Source: JACVRW01 sp963812915
GTDB taxonomy: Bacteria > Actinomycetota > Thermoleophilia > Solirubrobacterales > Thermoleophilaceae
Reading direction: 5' to 3'
DNA length: 64,000 nt
Assembly (NCBI GenBank): GCA_963812915.1
Contig: CAWEXB010000010.1
Location: forward strand, 124,001 to 188,000
Positions 1 to 8,538 of the stretch are shown here, piece by piece. Under the pieces are notes generated by a model. That model did no database searches and had not been told where the DNA came from. It saw nothing but the letters and a program-made list of their open reading frames with translations. Made by a program: the position numbers and the translations under genes. Each line of letters opens with the position of its first letter. Within the stretch, counting starts at the first letter, position 1.

Positions 1-740
1 TGCAGCCGGAGGCCGGGAGATTCGGCCTCGACCACGCCTTCAACCTCGTAGAGACCCGGCTCGACCTCGTCACCCGACAGGACCGCGAACGCTCCGCCCG
101 CGGTGTACGAGAAGCGTGCGGCCGCGCCCGCATCGTCGGCCTCGATCCAGTCCTCGCCGTCGCGCCAGTCGCGCACCAGGTCGAGCCGCCGGCGGTCGCG
201 CGGCAGCGCGATGTCGGCGGTTTGGGGCGGTAGCAGGACGCCCGGGGCGTCCTCGGGGCGCAGCGGCCCGAGCGGTTCCCGCCGCTCGCCCAGACACTCC
301 TGGATCGCGAGCTCGGTGTCGGGGTACTCGCCCTCGCCGTAGTGGATGAATCGGAGCTTCCCCGTGCGGTCGAACAGGTACCGTCCGGGCCAGCCTTCGT
401 TGCCGTACAGGCGCCAGACCTCGAAGGCGGGGTCGAGCAGCACCGCGTAGGGCACGTCGAGGCGCTCCACGGCTCGCGCCACGAGGTCACGATCCCTTCC
501 GAACGAGTAGCCGGGGGAGTGGACTCCGATCACGCGCAAGCCGGCGTCCGCATAGCGCTCGTGCCAGGCCTTCAGGTATGGAAGCGTGCGCAGCGAGTTG
601 GCGCGCGCGAAGTCCCAGAACTCGACCAGCACGGCGCCCCTCCCCATCAGGGTGTTCATCCGCATGAAGGCCACATTCAGCCATTCCATCCCGGTCGGAA
701 ACTCGGGCGCGTAGATCTCAGCGTTCTCGGGCGGCCTCAT
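1..740 (-). CDS. Redoxin-domain (thioredoxin-fold) protein, partial, lacking the CxxC cysteines
   Basis: About 246 codons are visible; the C-terminus lies outside the window. The N-terminus (APEFPTGMEWLN) and the segment FWDFARANSLRTLPYLKAWH align by eye with the DipZ/TlpA-like redoxin family, where this position normally reads FWxxxCxxC. Here both cysteines are replaced (A and S), so classical dithiol chemistry is unlikely. The downstream GVHSPGYSFGRD and YLFDRTGKLRF segments keep the fold signature. ATG at 740 is chosen; an in-frame GTG at 773 directly abuts the stop of the upstream oxidoreductase and is an alternative. It is probably the last visible gene of a minus-strand operon with the oxidoreductase and desaturase. 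A structural or binding role is possible; the function is unknown. Confidence 0.7.
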   Translation of the reverse strand, partial: MRPPENAEIYAPEFPTGMEWLNVAFMRMNTLMGRGAVLVEFWDFARANSLRTLPYLKAWHERYADAGLRVIGVHSPGYSFGRDRDLVARAVERLDVPYAVLLDPAFEVWRLYGNEGWPGRYLFDRTGKLRFIHYGEGEYPDTELAIQECLGERREPLGPLRPEDAPGVLLPPQTADIALPRDRRRLDLVRDWRDGEDWIEADDAGAAARFSYTAGGAFAVLSGDEVEPGLYEVEGVVEAESPGLRL

Positions 741-773
741 GCCGTGGACAGCATGCCCGAGTCCGAACCGCAC

Positions 774-1772
774 CTAGAGCTGCGAGCGCTGGATCTCGAG
801 CACGACCTTGCCGGTCGCGCCACGCGAGTCGATCAGGCGGAGGGCCTCCGCCGCTCGCTCGAGCGGGAAGCGCGCGCCGACGATCGGCTTCACGTAGCCC
901 TGATCGACTAGGCGCGCGACCTCGGCGCCGATCTCGCGCTCGACGCCGACCTTGTTCATCACGTAGGCGCCCCAGCCGGCGCCGATGATCTCCAGATTGC
1001 CCAGCAGCAGACGGTTGACCCGCACCTCGGGGATCGAACCGCCCGTGAAACCCACCACCACGCAGCGCCCGTTCTCGCGCAGTGAGCGCAGGCTGTCCGT
1101 GAAGCGGTCGCCGCCCACCGGATCGATCACCAGGTCGACGCCGCCGCCCGAGAGCTCCTTCGCCTGGTCCTTCCAGGGGCCGTCCGCGCGCAGGACCTCG
1201 TCGGCGCCCGCCTCGCGTGCCACGGCCTCCTTCTGGTCGCTCGAGACGACGGCGATCGTGCGGGCGCCGAGCCCCTTGGCGATCTGAATCGTGGCCGTGC
1301 CGACTCCGCCCGCGGCTCCGTGCACGAGAACGGTCTCGCCGTCGGTCAATCGCCCGCGCAGTCTGAGCGCGAAGTAGGCGGTGTGGTAGTTCAGGATCAG
1401 TCCCGCTCCCTGAGCGAAGTCGAGCCCATCCGCGAGTGGAAAACAGAGCCATTCGGGCGCGACGACCGTCTCCGCGAAGCCCCCCAGCATGCAGAAGGCG
1501 GCCACTCGGTCGCCCTCGCGGACCGCGGCGCCCTCCGGCGCGCTGCGGACGACTCCACCGACCTCGCTGCCGGGGACGAAGGGCAGATCTGGCTTGACCT
1601 GGTACTCGCCGCGCGTCTGCAGGACCTCGGGGAACGAGACACCCGCCGCGTGCACGTCGACCACGACGCCGGTTCCAGGCGTGAGCATGTGGGACGCCTC
1701 GGGCTCGCGGATGTCCACCTCCCGCAGCGCCCCGTCCGGCCCCGTCAGCTCGACGATCTGGACAGCCCGCAT
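774..1772 (-). CDS. Zinc-independent MDR oxidoreductase, quinone oxidoreductase-like
   Basis: A 332-residue medium-chain dehydrogenase/reductase. The N-terminal GroES-like domain contains GVSFPEVLQTRGEY and PFVPGSEVGGVV. The Rossmann motif VLVHGAAGGVGTATIQIAK lies near residues 145-165, and the C-terminus ends in GKVVLEI as in quinone oxidoreductases. The zinc-ligand cysteines of alcohol dehydrogenases are absent, which supports NADPH-dependent reduction of quinones or enones in the cytoplasm. The substrate cannot be told. The ATG follows a TAGTGT box by 9 nt with no Shine-Dalgarno. It sits 23 nt after the desaturase, so a shared transcript is likely. Confidence 0.85.
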   Translation of the reverse strand: MRAVQIVELTGPDGALREVDIREPEASHMLTPGTGVVVDVHAAGVSFPEVLQTRGEYQVKPDLPFVPGSEVGGVVRSAPEGAAVREGDRVAAFCMLGGFAETVVAPEWLCFPLADGLDFAQGAGLILNYHTAYFALRLRGRLTDGETVLVHGAAGGVGTATIQIAKGLGARTIAVVSSDQKEAVAREAGADEVLRADGPWKDQAKELSGGGVDLVIDPVGGDRFTDSLRSLRENGRCVVVGFTGGSIPEVRVNRLLLGNLEIIGAGWGAYVMNKVGVEREIGAEVARLVDQGYVKPIVGARFPLERAAEALRLIDSRGATGKVVLEIQRSQL

Positions 1773-1795
1773 CGCCGGCGGACACTAATGGCGCG

Positions 1796-2680
1796 TCAGG
1801 CTGCGAGCTTCGCGTGCTGGCGCTCGAGCGGGATACGCGTGACGTTCCACGCCAGACCGAGGCGCTCGAGCGACCGGATCAGAAGCGCCGAGACGTCGAC
1901 CTCCCACCAGCGGAGGCCGTGCTTGGCGGAACGCGGGAACGCGTGGTGATTGTGGTGCCAGGACTCTCCAAAGGAGGGGAGCGCGAGCCAGAAGACGTTC
2001 GTCGACTGATCCTCGACGTCGAACCGCCGCCTGCCGAAGAAGTGGCAAACCGAGTTGATCGACCAGGTGACGTGGTGCTGCAGGAAGATCCGCACCAGGC
2101 CGCCCCACAGCACCGCGCTGAGCGCGCCGGCGAGTGTCTGGTCGAGTGCCAGCCCGATCAGGAACGGGATCGCCAGGCCCAGGAGCACCAGCAACAGGAA
2201 GCCCCGGCCGAGAAGGCGCATGCCGCGGTCCTCCAGCAGGTCGGGAGCGTACTTGCGCCGGCGCGCCAGCCCCTGGTTCACGAACAGCCAGCCCATGTGG
2301 GCGTGGAACAGTCCGCGCAGGGCGCCTCGCCATCCGTCGCCGAAGTCGACGTGGGGCGAGTGAGGATCGCCCTCCTCGTCGGCGTGGGCGTGGTGCTTGC
2401 GGTGGTCGGCCACCCAGTCGATCACGGGACCCTGCACCGCCATCGAGCCCGCCGCCGCGAAGGCGTACTCCACCGGCTTGTAGGTCTGGAACGAACGGTG
2501 GGTGAGTAGGCGGTGAAAGCCGACGGTCACCCCGAAACCTGCGATCACGTACATAACGCCGAAAGCGATGAGGTCGCTGGGGTCGATCCAGCGGTCCCAG
2601 AAGAACAGGATCGCCGCGATGAAGGCCACGAACGGGAGGACGACGGCGAGGAGGTTCGCCGAGCGCTGTGCTCGAGTCAT
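1796..2680 (-). CDS. Membrane acyl-CoA/acyl-lipid delta-9-type desaturase
   Basis: A 294-residue integral membrane di-iron enzyme that introduces a double bond into fatty acyl chains. The three histidine boxes of the family are present: HRLLTHR near residue 56, HRKHH near residue 93, and HHNHH in the segment SWHHNHHAFP near residue 245. Hydrophobic segments near residues 8-28, 38-55 and 155-195 fit the four-helix topology. The length is typical of bacterial stearoyl-CoA-desaturase homologues. The ATG is preceded by TACGGT and 6 nt, the leaderless pattern seen elsewhere in the window. Nested dyads lie directly upstream, so membrane-fluidity regulation at this promoter is plausible. Confidence 0.9.
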   Translation of the reverse strand: MTRAQRSANLLAVVLPFVAFIAAILFFWDRWIDPSDLIAFGVMYVIAGFGVTVGFHRLLTHRSFQTYKPVEYAFAAAGSMAVQGPVIDWVADHRKHHAHADEEGDPHSPHVDFGDGWRGALRGLFHAHMGWLFVNQGLARRRKYAPDLLEDRGMRLLGRGFLLLVLLGLAIPFLIGLALDQTLAGALSAVLWGGLVRIFLQHHVTWSINSVCHFFGRRRFDVEDQSTNVFWLALPSFGESWHHNHHAFPRSAKHGLRWWEVDVSALLIRSLERLGLAWNVTRIPLERQHAKLAA

Positions 2681-2686
2681 GCTTGC

Positions 2687-2743
2687 ACCGTACCCACGAA
2701 AAGGTCCTCTAAGTAGAGGAAAAGACTAGGACCGTTACGTGGG
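2687..2743 (-). promoter_or_regulatory. Desaturase promoter region with nested inverted repeats
   Basis: The -10-like TACGGT (2692-2687) is 6 nt from the desaturase ATG. Three dyads are nested here: CCCACG (2693-2698) with CGTGGG (2738-2743), GGTCCT (2703-2708) with AGGACC (2728-2733), and TCCTCT (2705-2710) with AGAGGA (2715-2720). Such an arrangement could bind a repressor or form a cruciform/hairpin. No cognate regulator is adjacent. Confidence 0.4.
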
Positions 2744-2757
2744 AATTTGTGGGTTAC

Positions 2758-3540
2758 CTACAAGCGCGTCGCGCTGAAGCAGAACTGCACGCATGCGAAG
2801 TAGAACTCGCCCCGCTCGTCGAGCGCCCGCTGCTCGGCGGCCCAGGCCCCCAGCTCCTCCGCGCCGATCTGGTCCCGCCCCGCGACGTAGCGCTCGATCA
2901 CCGGAACGAGCGCGCCGCCGTAGAAGTCGGGGCTGAACTCGTTGGTGGCGAACGTGTGACCCTCCATCACCACGTCGTCGAAGCCCGCGCCTCGCAGCTG
3001 GGCGGTGAGGGTCCGCGGCAGCGTCGGATGAGCCAGGTGGGCGTCCCAGTCGCGCAGCAGGCGCGCCATCCGGTCCGGGTCGGACGAGTGCCACGAGACG
3101 GTGCCCCAGTCGACGTCCCAGACGACGAGGCGCCCGCCCGGCCGCAGCGCGCGGTGCATCTCGGCGAGCGCCGAGTGCACGTCCTGCACGTACTCGAGCA
3201 CCTGAACGCAGAGGGCGCGGTCGAAGGAACGGTCGTCCACGGGGAGCGAGGTGGCGTCCGCCTCACGGAACTCGGCATTCGAATGACGCGCACAGCGATT
3301 CGCGGCGACGGCGAGCATCTGGGGGCTCGCGTCGAGGCCCACGACGGCGCCCTGGGGTCCCACCTCCTCGAGCAGCTCCGCCGCGTAGAAGCCGGGGCCG
3401 CATCCGATGTCGAGAACCCGCTCCCCAGGCTGGGCGCCCAGAGCGTCACGGATCAAGGCACGACGCCGCAGCAGGTCGCGCGTTCGGTACACGACCTCGA
3501 GCTGCTGTGCCAGGCGCTCGTCGAAGACCAGCTGGCTCAT
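2758..3540 (-). CDS. Class I SAM-dependent methyltransferase
   Basis: A 260-residue Methyltransf_11/25-type protein. Motif I is VLDIGCGPGFYAAELL (about residues 38-53), followed by the acidic residue of motif II in VVGLDASPQML. Motif IV/post-I appears as FREADATSLPVDDRSFDRAL, and HRALRPGGRLVVWDVDWGT is the typical region before motif V. It resembles the UbiE/arsenite/small-molecule methyltransferases. Nothing in the sequence identifies the acceptor. Its stop lies just upstream of the desaturase promoter region, so it could be co-transcribed with it or end there. Confidence 0.85.
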   Translation of the reverse strand: MSQLVFDERLAQQLEVVYRTRDLLRRRALIRDALGAQPGERVLDIGCGPGFYAAELLEEVGPQGAVVGLDASPQMLAVAANRCARHSNAEFREADATSLPVDDRSFDRALCVQVLEYVQDVHSALAEMHRALRPGGRLVVWDVDWGTVSWHSSDPDRMARLLRDWDAHLAHPTLPRTLTAQLRGAGFDDVVMEGHTFATNEFSPDFYGGALVPVIERYVAGRDQIGAEELGAWAAEQRALDERGEFYFACVQFCFSATRL

Positions 3541-3593
3541 GGGCCGAAGGAGAGCCTAGCCCTCCTCATGCCGGCAGCTGATTGGCCGCGCGT

Positions 3594-4778
3594 TCAGGCG
3601 GCCACGCCGCGGCGAATCGCCCGGTCGATCGCGTCGGGAGACAGCACGTGCTCGATCATCATGATCGCCGCGCCGATCACGCCCGCCCTGTCGCCCAATT
3701 GGCTTGGGACAACGCGCAGCTCCTCGGTCGCCAGCGGTAGGGAGCGCTGGAAGGTCACCTCGCGCACCCCGGCCAGCAGCTGCTGGGAGGCCTGGCCGAC
3801 GTCGCCGCCGATCACGATCACCTCCGGATTGAAGAAGTTCACGCACCCCGCCAGAACGTCGCCAAGGTTGCGGCCGGCCTCGCGGACGAGTCGGGTGGCG
3901 GCCCCATTGCCGGCCTTTACGAGGCGCGCGACGTCGCGGCTGGTGTTCGCCTCGATGCCTTCGTCTGAGAGCCGACGCGCAAGGGCGCCTCCGCCGGACA
4001 CCGCCTCGAGGCAGCCGACGTTGCCGCAGCGGCACACCACGTCGTGCCCGGCGAGGCGGATGTGCCCGATGTCGCCGGCCGCGCCCTTGGCACCGCGGTG
4101 TATGTGCCCCTCCACGACGATGCCGCAGCCGATGCCCGTTCCCACCTTGATGAAGAGCAGATGGGCGCGGTCGCGCCAGTGCGTCCAGTGCTCCCCAAGC
4201 GCCATGATGTTCACGTCGTTGTCCACGAGCACGGGCGCGTCGTAGCGGCCGGCGAACCAGTCCGGTATCGAGAAGCCGTCCCAGCCCGGCATGATCGGGG
4301 GGCTCGTCGGCTCGCCGCGATCGAATGCCACCGGTCCCGGCACGCCGACGCCGATGCCTCGAACCTGCTCGACACGGCGGCCGACATCGGCGAGCAGCCG
4401 GCCGAAGGTCTCGTGCACGATGCCGAGCACCGCGTCCGGACCCGTCCCGATGTCGAGGTCGATCACGACCTCGCCGAGCGGCGCACTGCCGAGGTCGCTG
4501 ACCGCGAGCCGGGAGTGGGTCGCGCCGAGGTCCGCACAGAGCACCACTCCCGAGCCGTCGTTGAAGGCGAGAGACGTGGGCGGGCGGCCGCCGGTCGAGT
4601 TCTGGCCCCCGGCCTCGAGGATCAGCTCGTGCTTGAGGAGAACGTCGATCCGCTGCGCGACGGTGGAGCGGGCGAGGCCGGTTCGGCGCGCCAGCTCGGC
4701 ACGGGTCAGCGTGCCCGCATCGCGGATCACTCGTAGGACCGCGCCCGCCGTCGCAGCATCCCCGGCGGGCGAGCGCAT
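3594..4778 (-). CDS. ROK-family transcriptional repressor
   Basis: A 394-residue XylR/NagC-type repressor. The N-terminal winged helix (LTRAELARRTGLARSTVAQR, about residues 20-40) precedes a sugar-kinase-like ROK fold beginning VVLCADLGATHSRLAV. The zinc site CRCGNVGCLEAVSGG near residue 255 is intact. An upstream in-frame start at 4880 exists, but ATG 4778 gives the usual family length and places the helix-turn-helix near the N-terminus. It is divergent from the sugar dehydrogenase/ABC operon, and CTTTTGCT repeats lie between them, so it very probably represses that operon until a sugar or sugar phosphate binds. Confidence 0.9.
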   Translation of the reverse strand: MRSPAGDAATAGAVLRVIRDAGTLTRAELARRTGLARSTVAQRIDVLLKHELILEAGGQNSTGGRPPTSLAFNDGSGVVLCADLGATHSRLAVSDLGSAPLGEVVIDLDIGTGPDAVLGIVHETFGRLLADVGRRVEQVRGIGVGVPGPVAFDRGEPTSPPIMPGWDGFSIPDWFAGRYDAPVLVDNDVNIMALGEHWTHWRDRAHLLFIKVGTGIGCGIVVEGHIHRGAKGAAGDIGHIRLAGHDVVCRCGNVGCLEAVSGGGALARRLSDEGIEANTSRDVARLVKAGNGAATRLVREAGRNLGDVLAGCVNFFNPEVIVIGGDVGQASQQLLAGVREVTFQRSLPLATEELRVVPSQLGDRAGVIGAAIMMIEHVLSPDAIDRAIRRGVAA

Positions 4779-4822
4779 CGTTGGGTCACTGTCCGTGGCG
4801 GCCAACGAGATGAGTAAAGCAC

Positions 4823-4911
4823 GGCTGGCAAGGCTCTTTTGCTTTTCGCCAGCCGCTAAGGATGCGTTAAGCACGCTCAATCCGAGAACTTTTGCTTGAC
4901 AAGCAGCAAAA
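4823..4911. promoter_or_regulatory. Divergent operator region for the ROK repressor
   Basis: An inverted repeat CTTTTGCT (4889-4896), spacer TGACAAGC, AGCAAAAG (4905-4912) has perfect 8-bp arms and contains TTGACA as a possible -35. A second CTTTTGCT copy is at 4836-4843, inside another dyad GGCTGGC (4823-4829) and GCCAGCC (4848-4854). A+T-rich inverted repeats with a CTTTTGC core are compatible with ROK operators. The assignment is inferred from position between the divergent genes. Confidence 0.55.
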
Positions 4912-4931
4912 GCATGGAAGAGTCCCGGCCC

Positions 4932-6089
4932 ATGCGTGGAGCCCTACGCGCCGGCATCATCGGAACAGGCTTCATCGGAGCGGTCCACGCCCGCTCGGCG
5001 GTTCTCGCGGGCGCTCGCGTGACCGGGGTGGCGGCCTCCTCACCCGAGAGTGCGCGCGCCGCGGCGTCCCGCCTCCACGGCGAGCGCGCGTTCGACACCG
5101 CCGAGGCGCTCGTCGACTCCACGGACGTCGACGTGGTCCACATCTGCACGCCGAACCACCTGCACGTGCCGCTCGCCCGCGCCGCGCTCGAAGCCGGCAA
5201 GCACGTGATCTGCGAGAAGCCGCTCGCGCTCGATGACAGCGGCGCAGGTGAGCTCGTGGAGCTCGCGGACTCGACCGGCCTGGGAAACGCGGTCCCGTTC
5301 GTCTACCGCTACTACCCGATGGTGCGCGAGGCTCGCGACCGCCTTCGAGGCGGCCGGTGCGGCGAGCTGCGGCTGCTCCACGGCACCTACCTCCAGGACT
5401 GGCTCTCGAGGCCCGCTGACGACAACTGGCGTGTCGAGCATGAGTTGGGTGGCCCCTCACGCGCGTTCGCCGACATCGGCTCGCACTGGTGCGACCTGGC
5501 GGAGTTCATCTCGGGTCATCGGATCGCGCGCCTCTCGGCGCGGACCGCGACGGTGGTTCCCGAGCGCGCGCGCGCCGCGGGCCGTCCGGCGTTCGAACAG
5601 GGCGACGGCGGTGGAACACCACGGGGCGTGGAGACGGAGGACGCGGCCCTGGTCCACTTCGAGACCGATCGTGGCGCGCTCGGCTCGGTGGTGGTGAGTC
5701 AGGTTTCACCCGGCCGCAAGAACCGCCTCTGGATCGAGTTCGACGGCTCCGAGGAGGCGCTCGCCTTCGACCAGGAGATGCCGGAGCTGCTCTGGGTCGG
5801 ACGTCGCGACGGGATCGGCCTGAGAGCGCGCGACAGCGCGGCCCTGTCCCCCGACGCAGCGCGCCTCGCGACACTGCCCGCCGGCCATCCCCAGGGCTAC
5901 GCCGACTGCTTCGGCGCCTTCGTCGCCGACGCGTACGCCACGATCCGTGGCGAGGAGGCGCCGGAGGGCCTGCCGGGCTTCGCCGACGGTCGTCGCGCCG
6001 TCCAGATCACCGAGGCGGTGCTGGCGTCCGCCCGCGACGGCGCCTGGACCGAGGTCGCGACCCCCGAGCTGACCGAGGCGGGCCCGTGA
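4932..6089 (+). CDS. Gfo/Idh/MocA-family NAD(P)-dependent oxidoreductase
   Basis: A 385-residue sugar or cyclitol dehydrogenase. The Rossmann motif GIIGTGFIGAVHA lies at the N-terminus, and the family signature VICEKPLALD sits near residue 95 with its catalytic lysine. The C-terminal beta-sheet domain includes HWCDLAEFISGH. The start at ATG 4932 has a GGAAGAG Shine-Dalgarno 9 nt upstream; an ATG at 4914 is in frame but has no such site. It is the first gene of a five-gene operon repressed, by inference, by the adjacent ROK protein. It probably oxidises the imported sugar, an inositol or a related compound. Confidence 0.85.
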   Translation: MRGALRAGIIGTGFIGAVHARSAVLAGARVTGVAASSPESARAAASRLHGERAFDTAEALVDSTDVDVVHICTPNHLHVPLARAALEAGKHVICEKPLALDDSGAGELVELADSTGLGNAVPFVYRYYPMVREARDRLRGGRCGELRLLHGTYLQDWLSRPADDNWRVEHELGGPSRAFADIGSHWCDLAEFISGHRIARLSARTATVVPERARAAGRPAFEQGDGGGTPRGVETEDAALVHFETDRGALGSVVVSQVSPGRKNRLWIEFDGSEEALAFDQEMPELLWVGRRDGIGLRARDSAALSPDAARLATLPAGHPQGYADCFGAFVADAYATIRGEEAPEGLPGFADGRRAVQITEAVLASARDGAWTEVATPELTEAGP

Positions 6090-7009
6090 AGCTCGGCTTC
6101 CTCAGCGCCTGCATGCCGGAGCGGCCGCTCGAGGAGATCGCCGCCTGGGCGGGGGCGCACGGCTATGAGGCGCTCGAGCTGGCGGCCTGGCCGTCGATCG
6201 GAGACCGACCCTTCACCGCCTCGCACGTCGCGGTCGACGCGTTCGACGCCGCCGAGGCGGACCGCGTACGGGCCGCGCTCGAGGGCAACGGACTCACGCT
6301 CTCCGCGCTCGCGTACTACGACAACAACCTGGATCCCGACCCGGCCCTGCGCGAGTCCTACCTCGCACACCTGCGGGCCTGCATCGACGCCGCGGCGGAG
6401 CTCGGCAGCGTGCCGGTGGGCACCTTCATCGGGCGCGACCCCGGAAAGAGCGTCAGCGAGAACCTGCGCGAGGCCGAGCGCATGTTTCCGCCGCTCGTCG
6501 ACTACGCCGGCGAGCGCGGGGTGCGGCTGATGATCGAGAACTGCGTGATGGAGGGCTGGCACCCGGACGGCTACCCGGGGAACCTCGCCTACTCGCCGGA
6601 GCTCTGGGAGTGGCTTTTCGAGCTGGGCCTCTATCTCAACTACGACCCCTCTCACCTGCTGTGGCTCGGCATCGACCCGGTGGCGGCGCTCAGGCCCTAC
6701 GTCGACAAGGTCGTGCACGCGCACGCCAAGGACGCCGAGACATTCCCGGGCGAGCGCAACCGCTTCGGGTTCTTCGGGCGCACCGCGACGCGCGAGGCGG
6801 ACCCCTGGGACATGGGCTGGTGGCGCTATCGCATTCCCGGGCTCGGGCAGGTCGACTTCCCGCACTACCTCGATGCGCTCTACGAAGGCGGCTTCGACGG
6901 CGTGCTCTCCGTGGAGCACGAGGACCCGGTATGGGGCGGAAGCCCGCAGAAGGTCGAGCAGGGCCTCGAGATCGCGCAGCGGAACCTGCGACCGCTGGTG
7001 GTGGGCTGA
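6086..7009 (+). CDS. Sugar phosphate isomerase/epimerase (AP_endonuc_2 TIM barrel)
   Basis: A 307-residue xylose-isomerase-like TIM barrel, IolE/IolI/hydroxypyruvate-isomerase type. The expected metal-site segments are visible: MIENCVMEGW (Glu), YDPSHLLW (Asp/His), VVHAHAKDAE (His) and VLSVEHEDPVWG (Glu). The GTG start overlaps the TGA of the dehydrogenase as GTGA, indicating translational coupling. Together with the dehydrogenase it suggests a catabolic path for a cyclitol or keto-sugar. The exact substrate is not evident. Confidence 0.85.
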   Translation: MKLGFLSACMPERPLEEIAAWAGAHGYEALELAAWPSIGDRPFTASHVAVDAFDAAEADRVRAALEGNGLTLSALAYYDNNLDPDPALRESYLAHLRACIDAAAELGSVPVGTFIGRDPGKSVSENLREAERMFPPLVDYAGERGVRLMIENCVMEGWHPDGYPGNLAYSPELWEWLFELGLYLNYDPSHLLWLGIDPVAALRPYVDKVVHAHAKDAETFPGERNRFGFFGRTATREADPWDMGWWRYRIPGLGQVDFPHYLDALYEGGFDGVLSVEHEDPVWGGSPQKVEQGLEIAQRNLRPLVVG

Positions 7010-8538
7010 TGGAGAGCTCGACCGCGTCCCCCACGCTCGAGGTGCGAGGCCTCGTGAAGGAGTTCCCCGGCGTCAAGGCGCTGAAGGGCGTGGACTTCGA
7101 CGTGCGCGCCGGGGAGGTGCACTGCCTGCTCGGACCGAACGGGGCGGGCAAGTCGACACTCATCAAGTGCGTGTCCGGCGTGGTCGAGCCGACCGAGGGC
7201 GAGATCTTCCTCGAGGGCGAGCCGCTGCCGGTCGGTGACCCCGCCGCCTCGCTCGGCCGGGGCGTCGCCACGATCTACCAGGAGCTCGACCTGGTCGACG
7301 ACCTCACGGTCGCGCAGAGCGTCTTCCTCGCCCACGAGCCGCGGCGCGGGCCGCTGCTCGACCTCGACCGGATGAGCAGTGAGACGACGGCGCTGCTCGG
7401 CCGGCTCGGCCACGAGGGCATCGCCCCGCGCGCGAAGATCCGCTCGCTGCGCCCGGCGGCGCAGCAGGTCGTCTCGATCGCCCGCGCGCTGTCACGCGAC
7501 CTGCGGGTGCTGATCATGGACGAGCCCTCGGCGATTCTCGACGACGGCGAGGTCGAGACCTTGTTCGAGGTGGTGAGGCGACTGACCGCCGACGGGGTGG
7601 CGGTGATCTACATCACCCACCGCCTCGACGAGATCCGCCGCATCGGCGATCGCGTGACGGTGCTCAGCGACGGTCGCACCGCCGCCACCGGCCTGCCCGC
7701 CTCCGAGCCCACCGACAGGCTCGTCGAGCTGATGGTCGGCCAGGCCGTGGAGCGGCTCTATCCCGAGCGGCCGACGGGCCACGGCGACGTGGTGCTCGAC
7801 GTGCGTGAGCTCCGCCGCCTGCCGGAGGTGCGCTCGGTGAGCCTCCAGCTGCGAGCCGGCGAGGTGGTGGGGCTCGGGGGCCTCGTGGGCGCCGGGCGCA
7901 CGGAGCTCCTGCGGCTGATCTACGGCCTCGACCAGCGGGACGCCGGTGAGGTGTACGTCGACGGGGAGCCCCTGCCGCCGAACCGGCCCGACCGCGCGAT
8001 CGCCGCGGGCCTCGGCTTCGCCCCGGAGGACCGCAAGTCGCAGGGCCTGCTGCTCGACTGGAGCCTCACCAAGAACGTCAGCCTCGCGGACCTCGGGCGC
8101 TTCCAGCGCGGCCTCCTGAACGTGCGCGCCGAGCGCTCGGCCGCCGCGGAGCACCTGCGCGCCCTGAAGACCGTGCCCGACGACCCCGACCGCAGGGTCG
8201 GCGACCTCTCGGGCGGAAACCAGCAGAAGGTCGTGCTCGCCCGCTGGCTCCTGCGCCACTGCCGCGTGCTGCTGCTCGACGAGCCGACCCGCGGCGTGGA
8301 CGTGGCGACCAAGGCGGAGCTCTACCGGGTGATCACCGACCTCGCCAAGGAAGGGCTCGCGGTGCTCGTGGTCTCGTCCGAGCTCGAGGAGCTGATCGGC
8401 ATCTGCAGCCGCATCCTCGTGATGCGCGAGGGCGAGCTAGTTTTCGAGATCGAGGGCGCGAACGCGAGCGAGCGGGAGCTGCTGCGCCACGCCGTCGCGC
8501 CAACGGATTCAGCGGACTTCGTTGAGGAGGTCAGATGA
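7009..8538 (+). CDS. Sugar ABC transporter ATP-binding protein, RbsA/MglA type
   Basis: A 509-residue protein with two tandem ABC domains. The first Walker A is GPNGAGKST (about residues 43-51) with Walker B LIMDEPSAIL. The second half has the degenerate P-loop LVGAGRTELL and the signature LSGGNQQKVVLARWLL typical of CUT2 transporters. The first-half signature reads RPAAQQ rather than the usual SVGQQQ-like sequence. The ATG overlaps the preceding stop (ATGA). It powers uptake of a monosaccharide or cyclitol with the next two genes. Confidence 0.92.
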   Translation: MESSTASPTLEVRGLVKEFPGVKALKGVDFDVRAGEVHCLLGPNGAGKSTLIKCVSGVVEPTEGEIFLEGEPLPVGDPAASLGRGVATIYQELDLVDDLTVAQSVFLAHEPRRGPLLDLDRMSSETTALLGRLGHEGIAPRAKIRSLRPAAQQVVSIARALSRDLRVLIMDEPSAILDDGEVETLFEVVRRLTADGVAVIYITHRLDEIRRIGDRVTVLSDGRTAATGLPASEPTDRLVELMVGQAVERLYPERPTGHGDVVLDVRELRRLPEVRSVSLQLRAGEVVGLGGLVGAGRTELLRLIYGLDQRDAGEVYVDGEPLPPNRPDRAIAAGLGFAPEDRKSQGLLLDWSLTKNVSLADLGRFQRGLLNVRAERSAAAEHLRALKTVPDDPDRRVGDLSGGNQQKVVLARWLLRHCRVLLLDEPTRGVDVATKAELYRVITDLAKEGLAVLVVSSELEELIGICSRILVMREGELVFEIEGANASERELLRHAVAPTDSADFVEEVR

